64,000 bases of DNA from Herbidospora daliensis (GCF_001570585.1 NZ_BBXF01000006.1:452383-516382), one strand, 5' to 3'; shown: positions 18,849 through 27,868, numbered from the stretch's first letter. Notes: generated from the sequence alone by a model not told the origin. Numbers and translations: made by a program.

Positions 18849-19627
18849 GTGGCGGCCCCCGCTCTGGCGCGGTGCCACCGGAACAGCCGGTTCTCCCCGG
18901 CCACGAGCACGGCGTTGACCAGGATGCCGAACAGGCCGACCAGGATCGTCGCGCCGATCATCAGGTCGAGCCGGTTGCCGCTCGCCGCGATGGTGATGTA
19001 GACGCCGATGCCCTCGATGCCGCCCGCGATCAGCTCGGACGTCACGACCAGCACGATCGCGACCGAGGCGGCCAGCCGGATGCCGGTGGCGATGAAGGGC
19101 GCGGCGCCCGGCAGCACCACCCGGTAGGCGACCGATCCGGGACCGAAGCCGAAGCTGCGCAGGGTCTCCTTGGCCAGCGGGTCGACGTCGCGCACGCCGT
19201 AGATGGTGTTGATGAGCACGGGCCACAGGGCGGCGTACACCGCGACCGTGATCCGCATGTGGGTGGTCTCCGAGTAGAGCAGGATGACCAGGGGGATCAG
19301 CGCGACCGACGGGATCGGCCGCAGGAACTCGATCAGCGGCCGCACCGCCAGTTCGGCGGGTTTGACCATGCCGAGCAGCAGCCCGGCCGGCACGGCGATC
19401 GCGATCGTCACCAGCAGCGCCAGCGCCCACGTGGTCAGGCTCGACCGGGCGCTGACGAGGAACTCTGGGTCGGTGAGCAGCTCACCGGCCCGCAGCAGGA
19501 CCGTGGAGACGAGGGGCAGCCTTTCGGTGTCCCACGCGCCCAGCCGGCCGGCCGCCTCCAGAACGACGAGCAGCCCCGCGGTCCCGATGAGACCGCGGAG
19601 CAGGCTCGCCCCGTTTACCTTCGGCAC
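18845..19627 (-). CDS. NitT/TauT-type ABC transporter permease (first)
   Basis: Inner-membrane permease of 260 residues. It contains an EAA-like loop VDPLAKETLRSFGFGPGSVAYRVVLPGAAPF and six likely membrane segments, including LALLVTIAIAVPAGLLLG and SVAIVLVVTSELIAGG. GTG start 4 bases after the binding-protein stop; its own stop overlaps the second permease. With the neighbours it forms a five-gene unit oriented opposite to the conservons. Confidence 0.92.
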   Translation of the reverse strand: MPKVNGASLLRGLIGTAGLLVVLEAAGRLGAWDTERLPLVSTVLLRAGELLTDPEFLVSARSSLTTWALALLVTIAIAVPAGLLLGMVKPAELAVRPLIEFLRPIPSVALIPLVILLYSETTHMRITVAVYAALWPVLINTIYGVRDVDPLAKETLRSFGFGPGSVAYRVVLPGAAPFIATGIRLAASVAIVLVVTSELIAGGIEGIGVYITIAASGNRLDLMIGATILVGLFGILVNAVLVAGENRLFRWHRARAGAAT

Positions 19628-19631
19628 GTCG

Positions 19632-20630
19632 TCACTGCGCGGGGGCAGCCGGCGCCATCAGGGCCTTCACGTCGAAGCCGGCCGGGATCATGCCGTACTC
19701 CGTCAGCGTGTCGGCGACCCGCTGCAGGCGCGCCTCGCTCAGCGAGGTGGAGTAGGTGCCCAGCGCGATGACGGCCGCGGTGGCGGCGTCGATCTTCGTG
19801 TACTTCGGCAGCGCCTCCTCGACGACCTTGCGGTCGGAGGCGGCCAGGGTCTGCGCCTTGGCCAGGGCGCGCTGGAAGGCGGCGACGGTCTTCGGGTTCT
19901 CGCTGGTGAACTTGTCGGTCATCACCCAGCCGGCGATGGGGAAGTTCTCCAGCGGGCCCGCCATGCTGTCGGCGACCTTCTTGGCGCCGGCCTTGGCGTT
20001 CGCCGAGATGAACGGCTCGGCGACCCAGATCGCGTCGACGGTGCCGGTCTCCAGCGCCGCGCCCATCTCGGGCAGCGGCATGGCGACGTACTGCTCCTTC
20101 TCGTTGATCGTGACGCCGGCGACCTTGGCGGTCGCGGTCACCGCGAGGGTGCCGATCGCGTTGAGGGTGTTCACCGCGATCTTCTTGCCCGCGAGGTCGG
20201 CCGCGGTGTTGATGGCGGCGTTGTCACCCTTGGTCATGATGACGAAGTTGTCGGGGGCGGCCTGGTAGCTGTCGGCCACCACCTTGAACTTGCCGGCGCC
20301 GGCCTGCTGCGCGAGGAACAGCGCGACGTAGTTGCCGAGCATGGCGTCGAGCTGGCCCGCGACGAGCTTGGGCGTGGCCGCGGCGCCGCCGACCTCGACG
20401 GAGATCTTGACGTCGAGGCCCTCTTCCTTGAAGAAGCCCCGGTCCAGAGCGATCTGGATGGGGGCGGCGTCGGGCACGGCCACGACGCCGATGGTCAGCG
20501 CGCTCTTCTCGAGCCCGCCGGAGCCGGTGGCGGCCGCGCCGGTCTCGGGCTCGCCGGTGCCACAGGCCGAAAGGGTCAACGCAGCCAGAACGCCCACGAT
20601 GAGCGTCCGGCCCGCAAATAGGCGCCTCAT
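19632..20630 (-). CDS. NitT/TauT-type substrate-binding lipoprotein
   Basis: Exported binding lipoprotein of 332 residues (SsuA/NMT1-like). Signal peptide MRRLFAGRTLIVGVLAALTL runs into lipobox LSACG with Cys23. The mature part starts ALTIGVVAVPDAAPIQIALDRGFFKEEGLDVKI, the usual opening of sulfonate/nitrate/pyrimidine-precursor binding proteins. ATG 20630 is chosen over a start 11 codons upstream because AAGGAG stands 9 bases ahead of it. First gene of the transporter-methyltransferase operon. The ligand cannot be read from sequence; nitrate, sulfonates and aromatic or pyrimidine precursors are all possible. Confidence 0.92.
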   Translation of the reverse strand: MRRLFAGRTLIVGVLAALTLSACGTGEPETGAAATGSGGLEKSALTIGVVAVPDAAPIQIALDRGFFKEEGLDVKISVEVGGAAATPKLVAGQLDAMLGNYVALFLAQQAGAGKFKVVADSYQAAPDNFVIMTKGDNAAINTAADLAGKKIAVNTLNAIGTLAVTATAKVAGVTINEKEQYVAMPLPEMGAALETGTVDAIWVAEPFISANAKAGAKKVADSMAGPLENFPIAGWVMTDKFTSENPKTVAAFQRALAKAQTLAASDRKVVEEALPKYTKIDAATAAVIALGTYSTSLSEARLQRVADTLTEYGMIPAGFDVKALMAPAAPAQ

Positions 20631-21032
20631 TGGTTGAGTCTCCTTAGATGGGGGGAAGCACACCCGCCCATGGCCAAGATCGCGGGGCCCGGCGGGCGAC
20701 GGCGAAGACTGTATCGGTTCGAAATCACCATCAACAGGAATAAGAGCACTATGTCACCAAACTTGTAAATAAATAAGGTCCTGTGACTTTTGGGTGGTTT
20801 ACGGAAGTAGTGGGCGTTTGGACCGGTCCGTCCATCGGCTGGACCTGATCGATGGATTCGGTCGGTCGCTGACCTGGTCTGGGATAACTATGTGATGAAT
20901 CGTCATCTCTGGACCGGTCCAAAACCAATGTGACTATTGGTAGAGCTCCTAGTCATATGCTCCAATTGCCCCTGGCTTATGGGAGGTATCCCGAAGAAAA
21001 TTGAAATTTCTTTTATCGGAAGGGTGCGGCCT
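20631..21032. promoter_or_regulatory. Divergent promoter region with two GGACCGGTCC palindromes
   Basis: This 402-bp gap separates the divergent transporter operon and conservon 3. It is AT-richer than its flanks (for example around 20740-20780). The perfect 10-bp palindrome GGACCGGTCC occurs twice, at 20820-20829 and 20911-20920, with a GGACC half-site near 20840. GGATAACTATGTG at 20882-20894 lies between the copies and resembles motifs upstream of the other conservons. No small gene was seen. The twin palindromes are the best candidate operator for joint control of both operons. Confidence 0.55.
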
Positions 21033-23984
21033 GTGAGGACGGCAACGATCGAACGTGATCACCGCACCGCGCCCGAGGCGCTGCCGGAACCCCCAAGGGA
21101 GCCGGCCGGCCATCGGGACACGACATCCAAGCGGATGGCGTTGCACAACTGGCGGGTCCGTAACCGCCTTATCGCACTGATCATGATTCCGACCGTCGCG
21201 GCGGTCGTTCTCGGCGCCATGCGCGTCATCAGCGCGGTTACCAGTGCCGCGGAATATCAGCGGGTGAGCGATATCGCCGCGTTCACGGGAACGCTCGGCG
21301 AGCTCATCCAGGAGATCGAACTCGAACGAGATTTGACAATTCCCTGGATCGCCGACAGGCGACGTCAAGAGTCTGATCTCAACCTAATCGACGCACAACA
21401 GAGCAAAGTGGACGTGCTCGCCGAAAAGGTGCGTGAGCGCGTTCCAGAGATCGAAGGATCTCTCGGTGACCTCGGTAAAGAGAAGCTGACGCGCGTCGAC
21501 GGACGGCTCTCCGAGCTCAAGAACCTGCGCGAGATCACCATCAAGACCCAGCTCCCCGCGCTTCCCGCGGTGGACAAGTACTCCCTCGTCATCGGCGACC
21601 TCCTGCGCTTCTACGAAGAGGTCGGACAGGCCGGCACCGACGAGTCGATCGACGGCACCGCCGCCGCGCTGACCGCGCTGGCCCGCGCCAAGAACGAGCA
21701 GTCGATCATGCGTGGCCTGCTCTCCCTCGGCATCAAGATGCGCAACTTCACGCCCATCGAGCTCGACGCCGTGACCGCCGCCCGCAAGCGGTTCGAGAGC
21801 GAGATCGCCGCGTTCCGCGTCGCGGCCACCCCCACGGAGCGGCAGCTGTACGCCGACACCGTGACCGGCTCCCGCGTCGACCAGGCCGAGTTCCTGCGCG
21901 GCTCGGCGATGGAGCGCATCCGCCTCGACCGCCAGCTCGTCAACCTCGACGGCACCCCCGGCGAGGACTCCGAGATCTGGTTCGAGTCGAGCAGCTTCGG
22001 CATCGAGCGCATGAACGAGGTCGAGAAGCAGCTGGTCGGCTCGGTCGTCAAGCAGGCCGACACGCTGGCCGCCGCCGACCAGCGCGGCGCGCTCGTCAAC
22101 ATCCTGGTCGTCGTGGTCATCCTGGCGCTGGTGCTGCTCATCACCACCGGAATGGCGCGCTCGCTGACCACGCCGCTGCGGCGGTTGCGGTCGGAGGCCC
22201 TGGAGATCGCCGGGCACCGGCTGCCCGACCTGGTCCAGCGCCTGCGCGAGTCCGACTCCGCGGCCGACGCGGTCCCGCACGTCGCCCCCATCGGCGTCAG
22301 CGGCTCCGACGAGATCGGTGAAGTGGCGCGGGCCTTCGACGAGGTCCACCGCGAGGCGGTCCGGCTGGCGGGTGACGAGTCGCGGCTGCGCAGCAACATC
22401 AGCGCGATGTTCGTCAACCTCTCCCGCCGCACCCAGACGCTGGTGGAACGCCAGATCGCCCTGATCGACGGTCTGGAGCAGGGCGAGCAGGACGAGTCCC
22501 GGCTCGCCAACCTGTTCAAGCTCGACCACCTCGCGACGCGCATGCGCCGCAACTCGGAGAACCTCCTGGTCCTCGCCGGCCAGGAACCCGCCCGCCGGTG
22601 GAGCCAGCCGGTGGAGGTCACCGACGTCGTGCGCGCCTCGCTCTCGGAGGTCGAGGGCTACGAGCGCGTCGTCATCAACGTGCCGGGTGAGGTCGCGCTG
22701 GCCGGTCAGGCCGTCAACGACGTCATCCACCTGCTCGCCGAGCTGGTCGAGAACGCCCTGTCGTTCTCCGCCCGCGACACCCGCGTCATCGTCTCCGGCA
22801 ACCGCATAGACGGTGGGGGAGTGATGGTGTCGGTGACCGACTCCGGCATCGGCATGAGCCCCGATGAGATCGGCGCCACGAACTGGCGGCTGGCCAACCC
22901 GCCGGTCGTGGACGTGTCGGTGTCCCGTCGAATGGGCCTGTTCGTGGTCGGCCGGCTCGCGCTGCGCAACGGCATCCGCGTGCAGATCCGCAACCACGAC
23001 GGCGGCGGCCTCACCGCGATGGTGCTGCTGCCCGAGTCGCTGATCGCGGTGCCGCCGAGCGCGGTCCAGCAGGGCCCGCACTTCGGCACCGGCGGGTACG
23101 CCCCCGCCTGGACCCCCAAGGGTCAGCTGCCCCAGATGCCGCCGCAGCAGGACAACACCACCGGCGGCTGGGGCCCGCCGCAGCTCGGCTCGCCCGGTGG
23201 ACGGCCCGCGCTGCCGTCGCCCGGACCGCTGGGGCCGTCGACGGGGCCGTACAACACCCAGCCCGCGCCGCCCTCCCAGCACACGGGACCTCAGCACACG
23301 GGCCCGCAGTACACCGGTTCCCAGCACACGGGGCCCCAGCAGCACATGGGTCCTCAGCACACGGGACCGCAGCCGTCGATGTTCGGCCCGCCGCCCCGGC
23401 AGCAGGGTCCGTCGTCGACCGGACCGAACGGCGCTCCGGGAGGTCAGCCCACGATGTTCGGACCGCCGCCCCCGATGCCGCAGCAGCCCGGAAACCCGCT
23501 GCCCCGGCGCAAGTTCGACTCGGCTCTCGGCGGTCTGTCGGGCCTGAGCGAACGGGACGCCGACGTCACCGGCCCGCTGCCCGCGGTCCGGGAACCCGCC
23601 GGACAGGACCGGCCCGAGGAGTTCCTGCCGATCTTCGCCTCCGTCGAGTCGGCGTGGTTCAAGAAGCCCGCCGAGGAGAGCAAGGCCGAGGAGACCTGGA
23701 AGGAAACCAAGGCCGACTCCGCGTGGGGGGTCGCCGCCGCGGCCCAGCAGCCCCAGTTCGAGGCCAGCACCTCCGCCGGCCTGCCCAAGCGTGTACCCAA
23801 GGCCAACCTCGTCCCGGGCTCCGCCGAGCCGGGCCGGCAGGCGGCCGCGTCACCACCGCCGTCGCTCTCCCCCGACCGCGCCAGAAGCCGGCTCTCCAGC
23901 CTCCAGTTCGGCGTACGCCAGGGCCGCGCCGTGGCCCGGGGCGAGATCAGCGAGGACGAGGGTTACCCAGGAAGAGGGGAATGA
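21033..23984 (+). CDS. Conservon sensor kinase-like protein CvnA (copy 3)
   Basis: Membrane sensor of 983 residues from the chosen GTG, which has GGAAGG 8 bases upstream; the frame is open from 20937 but that part has poor coding character. Order: LHNWRVRNRLIALIMIPTVAAVVLG (TM1), NIT-type domain, TM2 (LVNILVVVVILALVLLITTG), [22 protein letters not shown] (candidate His499), HATPase with ELVENA, DSGIGM and [10 protein letters not shown]. The tail contains QHTGPQ repeats and closes with [27 protein letters not shown] and RSRLSSLQFGVRQGRAV. The conserved C-terminal motifs after a variable linker are shared by all three copies. Confidence 0.88.
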   Translation: MRTATIERDHRTAPEALPEPPREPAGHRDTTSKRMALHNWRVRNRLIALIMIPTVAAVVLGAMRVISAVTSAAEYQRVSDIAAFTGTLGELIQEIELERDLTIPWIADRRRQESDLNLIDAQQSKVDVLAEKVRERVPEIEGSLGDLGKEKLTRVDGRLSELKNLREITIKTQLPALPAVDKYSLVIGDLLRFYEEVGQAGTDESIDGTAAALTALARAKNEQSIMRGLLSLGIKMRNFTPIELDAVTAARKRFESEIAAFRVAATPTERQLYADTVTGSRVDQAEFLRGSAMERIRLDRQLVNLDGTPGEDSEIWFESSSFGIERMNEVEKQLVGSVVKQADTLAAADQRGALVNILVVVVILALVLLITTGMARSLTTPLRRLRSEALEIAGHRLPDLVQRLRESDSAADAVPHVAPIGVSGSDEIGEVARAFDEVHREAVRLAGDESRLRSNISAMFVNLSRRTQTLVERQIALIDGLEQGEQDESRLANLFKLDHLATRMRRNSENLLVLAGQEPARRWSQPVEVTDVVRASLSEVEGYERVVINVPGEVALAGQAVNDVIHLLAELVENALSFSARDTRVIVSGNRIDGGGVMVSVTDSGIGMSPDEIGATNWRLANPPVVDVSVSRRMGLFVVGRLALRNGIRVQIRNHDGGGLTAMVLLPESLIAVPPSAVQQGPHFGTGGYAPAWTPKGQLPQMPPQQDNTTGGWGPPQLGSPGGRPALPSPGPLGPSTGPYNTQPAPPSQHTGPQHTGPQYTGSQHTGPQQHMGPQHTGPQPSMFGPPPRQQGPSSTGPNGAPGGQPTMFGPPPPMPQQPGNPLPRRKFDSALGGLSGLSERDADVTGPLPAVREPAGQDRPEEFLPIFASVESAWFKKPAEESKAEETWKETKADSAWGVAAAAQQPQFEASTSAGLPKRVPKANLVPGSAEPGRQAAASPPPSLSPDRARSRLSSLQFGVRQGRAVARGEISEDEGYPGRGE

Positions 23985-24415
23985 CCAGCGTGAGAGAGAT
24001 GAGCCAGGCCGCCCGCGGCATCAACTGGCTGATCAACGACTTCGTGATGTCGGTGCCGGGCGTCGCCCACACCGTCGTCGTCTCGTCCGACGGCCTTCCG
24101 CTGGCCTACTCGGACGGATTCCCGAAGGACCGCGCCGACCAGCTAGCGGCGGTCGCGGCCGGGTTGATCTCGCTGACCCAGGGCGCATCCCGGGTGTTCG
24201 AGGGCGGCCCGGTCACGCAGACCGTCGTGGAGATGCAGCGCGGGCTGTTGCTGATCATGTCGATCAGCGACGGCTCGTGCCTGTCGGTCCTGGCGGCGGC
24301 CGACGCGGACATGGGCCTGGTTGCCTACCAGATGACGCTGTTCGTCGAGCGTGCCGGTCAGGTACTCACGCCCGCGGTCAGGGCGGAGCTTCAGGCTTCC
24401 AACCCGAGGAGATGA
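23981..24415 (+). CDS. Roadblock/LC7 protein CvnB (copy 3)
   Basis: Roadblock/LC7-fold protein of 144 residues, starting MTSVREMSQAARGINWL; ATG overlaps the cvnA3 stop (ATGA) and GAAGAGGGG precedes it. It contains [20 protein letters not shown] and [20 protein letters not shown] and is nearly the same as CvnB2. A frame open to 23654 would extend it but reads through the cvnA3 tail in a wrong frame. Probable partner of CvnD3. Confidence 0.92.
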   Translation: MTSVREMSQAARGINWLINDFVMSVPGVAHTVVVSSDGLPLAYSDGFPKDRADQLAAVAAGLISLTQGASRVFEGGPVTQTVVEMQRGLLLIMSISDGSCLSVLAAADADMGLVAYQMTLFVERAGQVLTPAVRAELQASNPRR

Positions 24416-24417
24416 CC

Positions 24418-24810
24418 ATGGACTCGTGGGGGTCTCCGCCCTACGGTGGCGGCCAGCCGCCACCGCGCCCGGAGCCGGCCTCGCCGGTCCGCCCCTTCAC
24501 CGTCACCGGCGGCCGCACGACACCACGCATGCAGCTCGCGCTGGAGGCGCTGGTGTCGTCGGCCACGTCGCTGCAGCACGACCTGTCCCAGCGGCCGCCG
24601 GAATACCGGGCGATCAGCTCCCTGTGCCGTCAGGTGCGGTCGGTGGCGGAGGTGTCGGCGCTGCTGCACATCCCGCTCGGGGTGATCCGTGTGGTGATCG
24701 CGGACATGGTCGCCGAGGGTCTGGTGCACGTGCACCAGCCGCAGTTGGACGCCGGTATGCCGGACTTGGGCTTGTTGGAAAGGGTGCTCAGTGGACTTCG
24801 ACGTCTATAG
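24418..24810 (+). CDS. DUF742 protein CvnC (copy 3)
   Basis: DUF742 protein of 130 residues. The ATG at 24418 is preferred over 24412 because CGAGGA then sits about 7 bases upstream; 24412 would overlap the cvnB3 stop. A Pro/Gly-rich start (SPPYGGGQPPPRPEP) precedes VRPFTVTGGRTTPR, then CRQVRSVAEVSALLHIPLGVIRVVIADMVAEGLV and LERVLSGLRRL. The last 20 bases are shared with cvnD3. Confidence 0.9.
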   Translation: MDSWGSPPYGGGQPPPRPEPASPVRPFTVTGGRTTPRMQLALEALVSSATSLQHDLSQRPPEYRAISSLCRQVRSVAEVSALLHIPLGVIRVVIADMVAEGLVHVHQPQLDAGMPDLGLLERVLSGLRRL

Positions 24811-25390
24811 TCACGGCGGCGGCGCGAGCCGCGGCCTGACCTCGACGAAGATTGTTGTGGCGGGTGGCTTCGGGGTGGGCAAGACCACCTTCGTCGGAGC
24901 GGTCTCCGAGATCGTCCCGCTGACGACCGAGGCGGTGATGACCGACGCCTCGAAGGACATCGACGACGTCGGGCTGACCCCCCACAAGACCACCACGACG
25001 GTGGCCATGGACTTCGGCCGGGTGTCGCTGGAGGAGGATCTGATCCTCTACCTGTTCGGCACCCCCGGTCAGCACCGTTTCTGGTTCATGTGGGACGACT
25101 TGGTCAGAGGCGCCATCGGCGCGATCGTCTTGGTGGACACGCGGCGGCTGGCCGACAGCTTCCCCGCGGTCGACTATTTCGAGGAGGCCCAGCTTCCGTT
25201 CATCGTGGGCATCAACGGCTTCGACGGCCGCTACCCCCATGCCGAGGACGAAATCAGGGAGGCCCTGACCCTCTCCGCCCACGTCCCGCTCGTCCGTACG
25301 GACGCCCGCTCCCGCGATTCGGTGAAGAACGCCCTCATCACGCTGGTGGAGCACGCGCTCACCTCGCGTGTGGGCGGTCCTCGCTGGTGA
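24791..25390 (+). CDS. Conservon GTPase CvnD (copy 3)
   Basis: Small GTPase of 199 residues, starting VDFDVYSHGGGASRG, slightly longer at the N-terminus than the other copies. P-loop GGFGVGKTTFVGAVSE, switch TTTVAMDFG, G3-like YLFGTPGQHRFWFMW and G4-like INGFDG match CvnD2. It begins inside cvnC3. Only 70 bases separate its stop from ffh, and no terminator hairpin was seen there, so conservon 3 transcripts may read into ffh. Confidence 0.93.
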   Translation: MDFDVYSHGGGASRGLTSTKIVVAGGFGVGKTTFVGAVSEIVPLTTEAVMTDASKDIDDVGLTPHKTTTTVAMDFGRVSLEEDLILYLFGTPGQHRFWFMWDDLVRGAIGAIVLVDTRRLADSFPAVDYFEEAQLPFIVGINGFDGRYPHAEDEIREALTLSAHVPLVRTDARSRDSVKNALITLVEHALTSRVGGPRW

Positions 25391-25460
25391 GCGGATAGGC
25401 TTGGGGGGCCGGGGGTAGTCCCCTGATCCACGACGATTCCCTTCGAGGCTGGCCAATCAC

Positions 25461-27002
25461 GTGTTCGAGACGCTTTCCGACCGGCTGACTTCGGTCTTCT
25501 CCTCGCTCCGGTCCAAGGGCAGGCTTTCCGACGCCGACATCGACGCGACCTGCCGTGAAATCCGCATCGCCCTGCTCGAGGCAGACGTGGCGCTGCCGGT
25601 GGTCAAGGACTTCGTGGCCCACGTCAAGGAGCGGGCCCGGGGAGCCGAGGTCTCACAGGCGCTGAATCCGGCGCAGCAGGTCGTGAAGATCGTCAACGAC
25701 GAGCTGATCGACATCCTCGGCGGCGAGACCCGCCGCCTGCGCCTGGCCAAGACCCCGCCGACGGTCATCATGCTCGCGGGTCTCCAGGGCGCCGGTAAGA
25801 CCACCCTGGCCGGCAAGCTGGCCCGCTGGCTGCGCGACCAGAACCACGTGCCGCTCCTGGTGGCCTGTGACCTCCAGCGGCCCAACGCGGTGCAGCAGCT
25901 CTCGGTGATGGCCGAGCGCGCCGGGGTCGCCGTCTACGCGCCAGAACCGGGCAACGGCGTCGGCGACCCGGTCCAGGTCGCCCGCCAGTCGATCGACCAC
26001 GCCCGCCGCCAGCAGCACGACGTCGTCATCATCGACACCGCCGGCCGCCTGGGCATCGACCAGGAGCTGATGGCCCAGGCCGCCGACATCCGCGACGCGG
26101 TCAGCCCCGACGAGGTGCTGTTCGTGGTCGACGCCATGATCGGCCAGGACGCCGTGACCACGGCGCAGGCGTTCATGGACGGCGTCGGCTTCGACGGGGT
26201 CGTGCTCACCAAGCTCGACGGCGACGCCCGCGGCGGCGCGGCCCTGTCGGTGCGCCACATCACCGGCCGCCCGATCATGTTCGCGTCCACGGGTGAGAAG
26301 CTCGAAGACTTCGACGCCTTCCACCCCGACCGCATGGCGGGCCGGATCCTCGACATGGGTGACATCCTCACCCTGATCGAGCAGGCGCAGCGCACGTTCG
26401 ACGAGGCCGAGGCCGCCAAGATGGCCGGCAAGCTCGCCTCGGGCGACGACTTCACGCTCGACGACTTCCTCGAGCAGATGATGATGGTCCGCCGCATGGG
26501 CCCCATCAAGAACCTGCTCGGCATGATGCCCGGCATGGGGCAGATGCGCGACCAGCTCAACCAGGTCGACGACAAGGACCTCGACCGGGTCGCCGCCATC
26601 ATCCGGTCGATGACCCCGGGTGAGCGGTCCGAGCCGAAGATGATCAACGGCTCCCGCCGGGCCCGCATCGCGCGCGGCTCCGGCGTGAGCGTCACCGAGG
26701 TCAACAACCTGGTGACGCGCTTCTTCGAGGCGCAGAAGATGATGAAGCGCATGTCGCAGGGCATCGGCATCCCCGGCATGCCCGGGGGCAAGCGCAACCA
26801 GAAGCAGGCCAAGCCGAAGAAGGGCCGGCGCGTGAGCGGCGACCCGCGCAAGGCCGGTCTGCCGAAGGAGCCCGCCGCCGACGCGCCGGCCAAGCAGCCG
26901 GGCGGCGTGCTGGGCAACCTCGCCCCCGGCAAGCTGCCGCCGGGCCTGGAACTGCCGCCGGGGTTCGACCCGTCGAAGTTCAAGCTGCCCGGGCAGAAGT
27001 AG
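25461..27002 (+). CDS. ffh: Signal recognition particle protein Ffh
   Basis: SRP54-type GTPase that binds 4.5S RNA and signal sequences and docks to FtsY. N domain (1-90), G domain with GLQGAGKTTLAGKL, DTAGR and TKLDGDARGGA, then the Met-rich M domain with GPIKNLLGMMPGMGQM and RRARIARGSGVSVTEVN for RNA binding. At 513 residues it carries the usual actinobacterial Lys/Pro-rich C-terminal extension. The start is GTG with a weak ribosome-binding site. The 156-bp gap to rpsP contains CAGAAT at 27017, a possible -10, but no clear -35. Confidence 0.97.
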   Translation: MFETLSDRLTSVFSSLRSKGRLSDADIDATCREIRIALLEADVALPVVKDFVAHVKERARGAEVSQALNPAQQVVKIVNDELIDILGGETRRLRLAKTPPTVIMLAGLQGAGKTTLAGKLARWLRDQNHVPLLVACDLQRPNAVQQLSVMAERAGVAVYAPEPGNGVGDPVQVARQSIDHARRQQHDVVIIDTAGRLGIDQELMAQAADIRDAVSPDEVLFVVDAMIGQDAVTTAQAFMDGVGFDGVVLTKLDGDARGGAALSVRHITGRPIMFASTGEKLEDFDAFHPDRMAGRILDMGDILTLIEQAQRTFDEAEAAKMAGKLASGDDFTLDDFLEQMMMVRRMGPIKNLLGMMPGMGQMRDQLNQVDDKDLDRVAAIIRSMTPGERSEPKMINGSRRARIARGSGVSVTEVNNLVTRFFEAQKMMKRMSQGIGIPGMPGGKRNQKQAKPKKGRRVSGDPRKAGLPKEPAADAPAKQPGGVLGNLAPGKLPPGLELPPGFDPSKFKLPGQK

Positions 27003-27158
27003 CCGCTCGGATCTGGCAGAATGTCATGTTGGAACATCGTGGTCCGGCGGGCGCCCTCTAATCCCCGCCCCCGCGCCTGTCCCTGGAGTGGCCGCCACCT
27101 CGTGCCCCACTCGATGTGACGCCGCTCATCCATTTTTGAAGCAGGAGAGACCACACCC

Positions 27159-27608
27159 GTGGCAGTCAAGATCAAGCTCAAGCGGCTCGGCATGATCCGC
27201 AACCCGCAGTACCGCATCGTCGTCGCCGACAGCCGCACCAAGCGTGACGGCCGGGCGATCGAGGAGATCGGCCTGTACCACCCGAAGGAGCACCCCTCGC
27301 GCATCGAGGTCAACTCCGAGCGGGCGCAGTACTGGCTGGGCGTCGGCGCGCAGCCGACCGACCCGGTTCTGAAGCTCTTCAAGCTGACCGGTGACTGGCA
27401 GAAGTTCAAGGGCGAGGCCGCTCCGGCTCCGCTGCTCGTCGCCGAGGCCGCCGCCGACCGCCACGCCGCCTACGAGGCCGCCGCCAAGGAGGCCCTGTCG
27501 GCCGACACCGGCGCCGCCACCACGCCGCGGAAGTCGAAGAAGGCCGAGCCCAAGGCCGAGACCGCCGCCGAGGCGCCCGCCGAGCCCACCTCGGAAACCG
27601 AGGCCTGA
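27159..27608 (+). CDS. rpsP: 30S ribosomal protein bS16
   Basis: Small-subunit protein bS16. The N-terminal 80 residues follow the family ([29 protein letters not shown]). At 149 residues it is longer than the enterobacterial protein because of an Ala/Glu/Lys-rich tail typical of actinobacteria. GTG start after CAGGAGAG. First gene of the rpsP-khpA-rimM-trmD-rplS ribosome-maturation cluster; khpA begins 2 bases after its stop. Confidence 0.97.
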   Translation: MAVKIKLKRLGMIRNPQYRIVVADSRTKRDGRAIEEIGLYHPKEHPSRIEVNSERAQYWLGVGAQPTDPVLKLFKLTGDWQKFKGEAAPAPLLVAEAAADRHAAYEAAAKEALSADTGAATTPRKSKKAEPKAETAAEAPAEPTSETEA

Positions 27609-27609
27609 A

Positions 27610-27852
27610 ATGCTCGAGGAGGCCCTCGAGCACCTCGTCAAGGGCATCGTCGAACATCCCGACGAGGTCCGCGTCCGCGCACGGAAGATCCGCACCGGGC
27701 GTGTCCTGGAGGTGCGGGTCCACCCCGAAGACCTGGGCAAGGTCATCGGGCGCGGGGGCCGCACGGCCAAGGCGTTGCGCACCGTCGTCAACGCCCTGTC
27801 CGACGGCAAGTACGTCCGGGTCGACCTGGTTGACCTGAACGAAGCCCGCTGA
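27610..27852 (+). CDS. khpA: KH-domain RNA-binding protein KhpA
   Basis: Single KH-domain protein of 80 residues, the usual companion of rpsP and rimM. The GxxG loop is visible in GKVIGRGGRTAKALRTVV. In other Gram-positives KhpA pairs with KhpB and binds many RNAs. A longer open frame runs upstream within rpsP, but ATG 27610 directly after the rpsP stop fits the family length. Confidence 0.93.
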   Translation: MLEEALEHLVKGIVEHPDEVRVRARKIRTGRVLEVRVHPEDLGKVIGRGGRTAKALRTVVNALSDGKYVRVDLVDLNEAR

Positions 27853-27868
27853 GAAGCATGAGCCCGTC

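Noticed and set aside
8839-25390. Cytochrome P450 (CvnE) expected after some conservons
   Set aside because: No P450 motif (F-x-x-G-x-x-x-C-x-G) occurs in the block; the glycosyltransferase and methyltransferase are different families.
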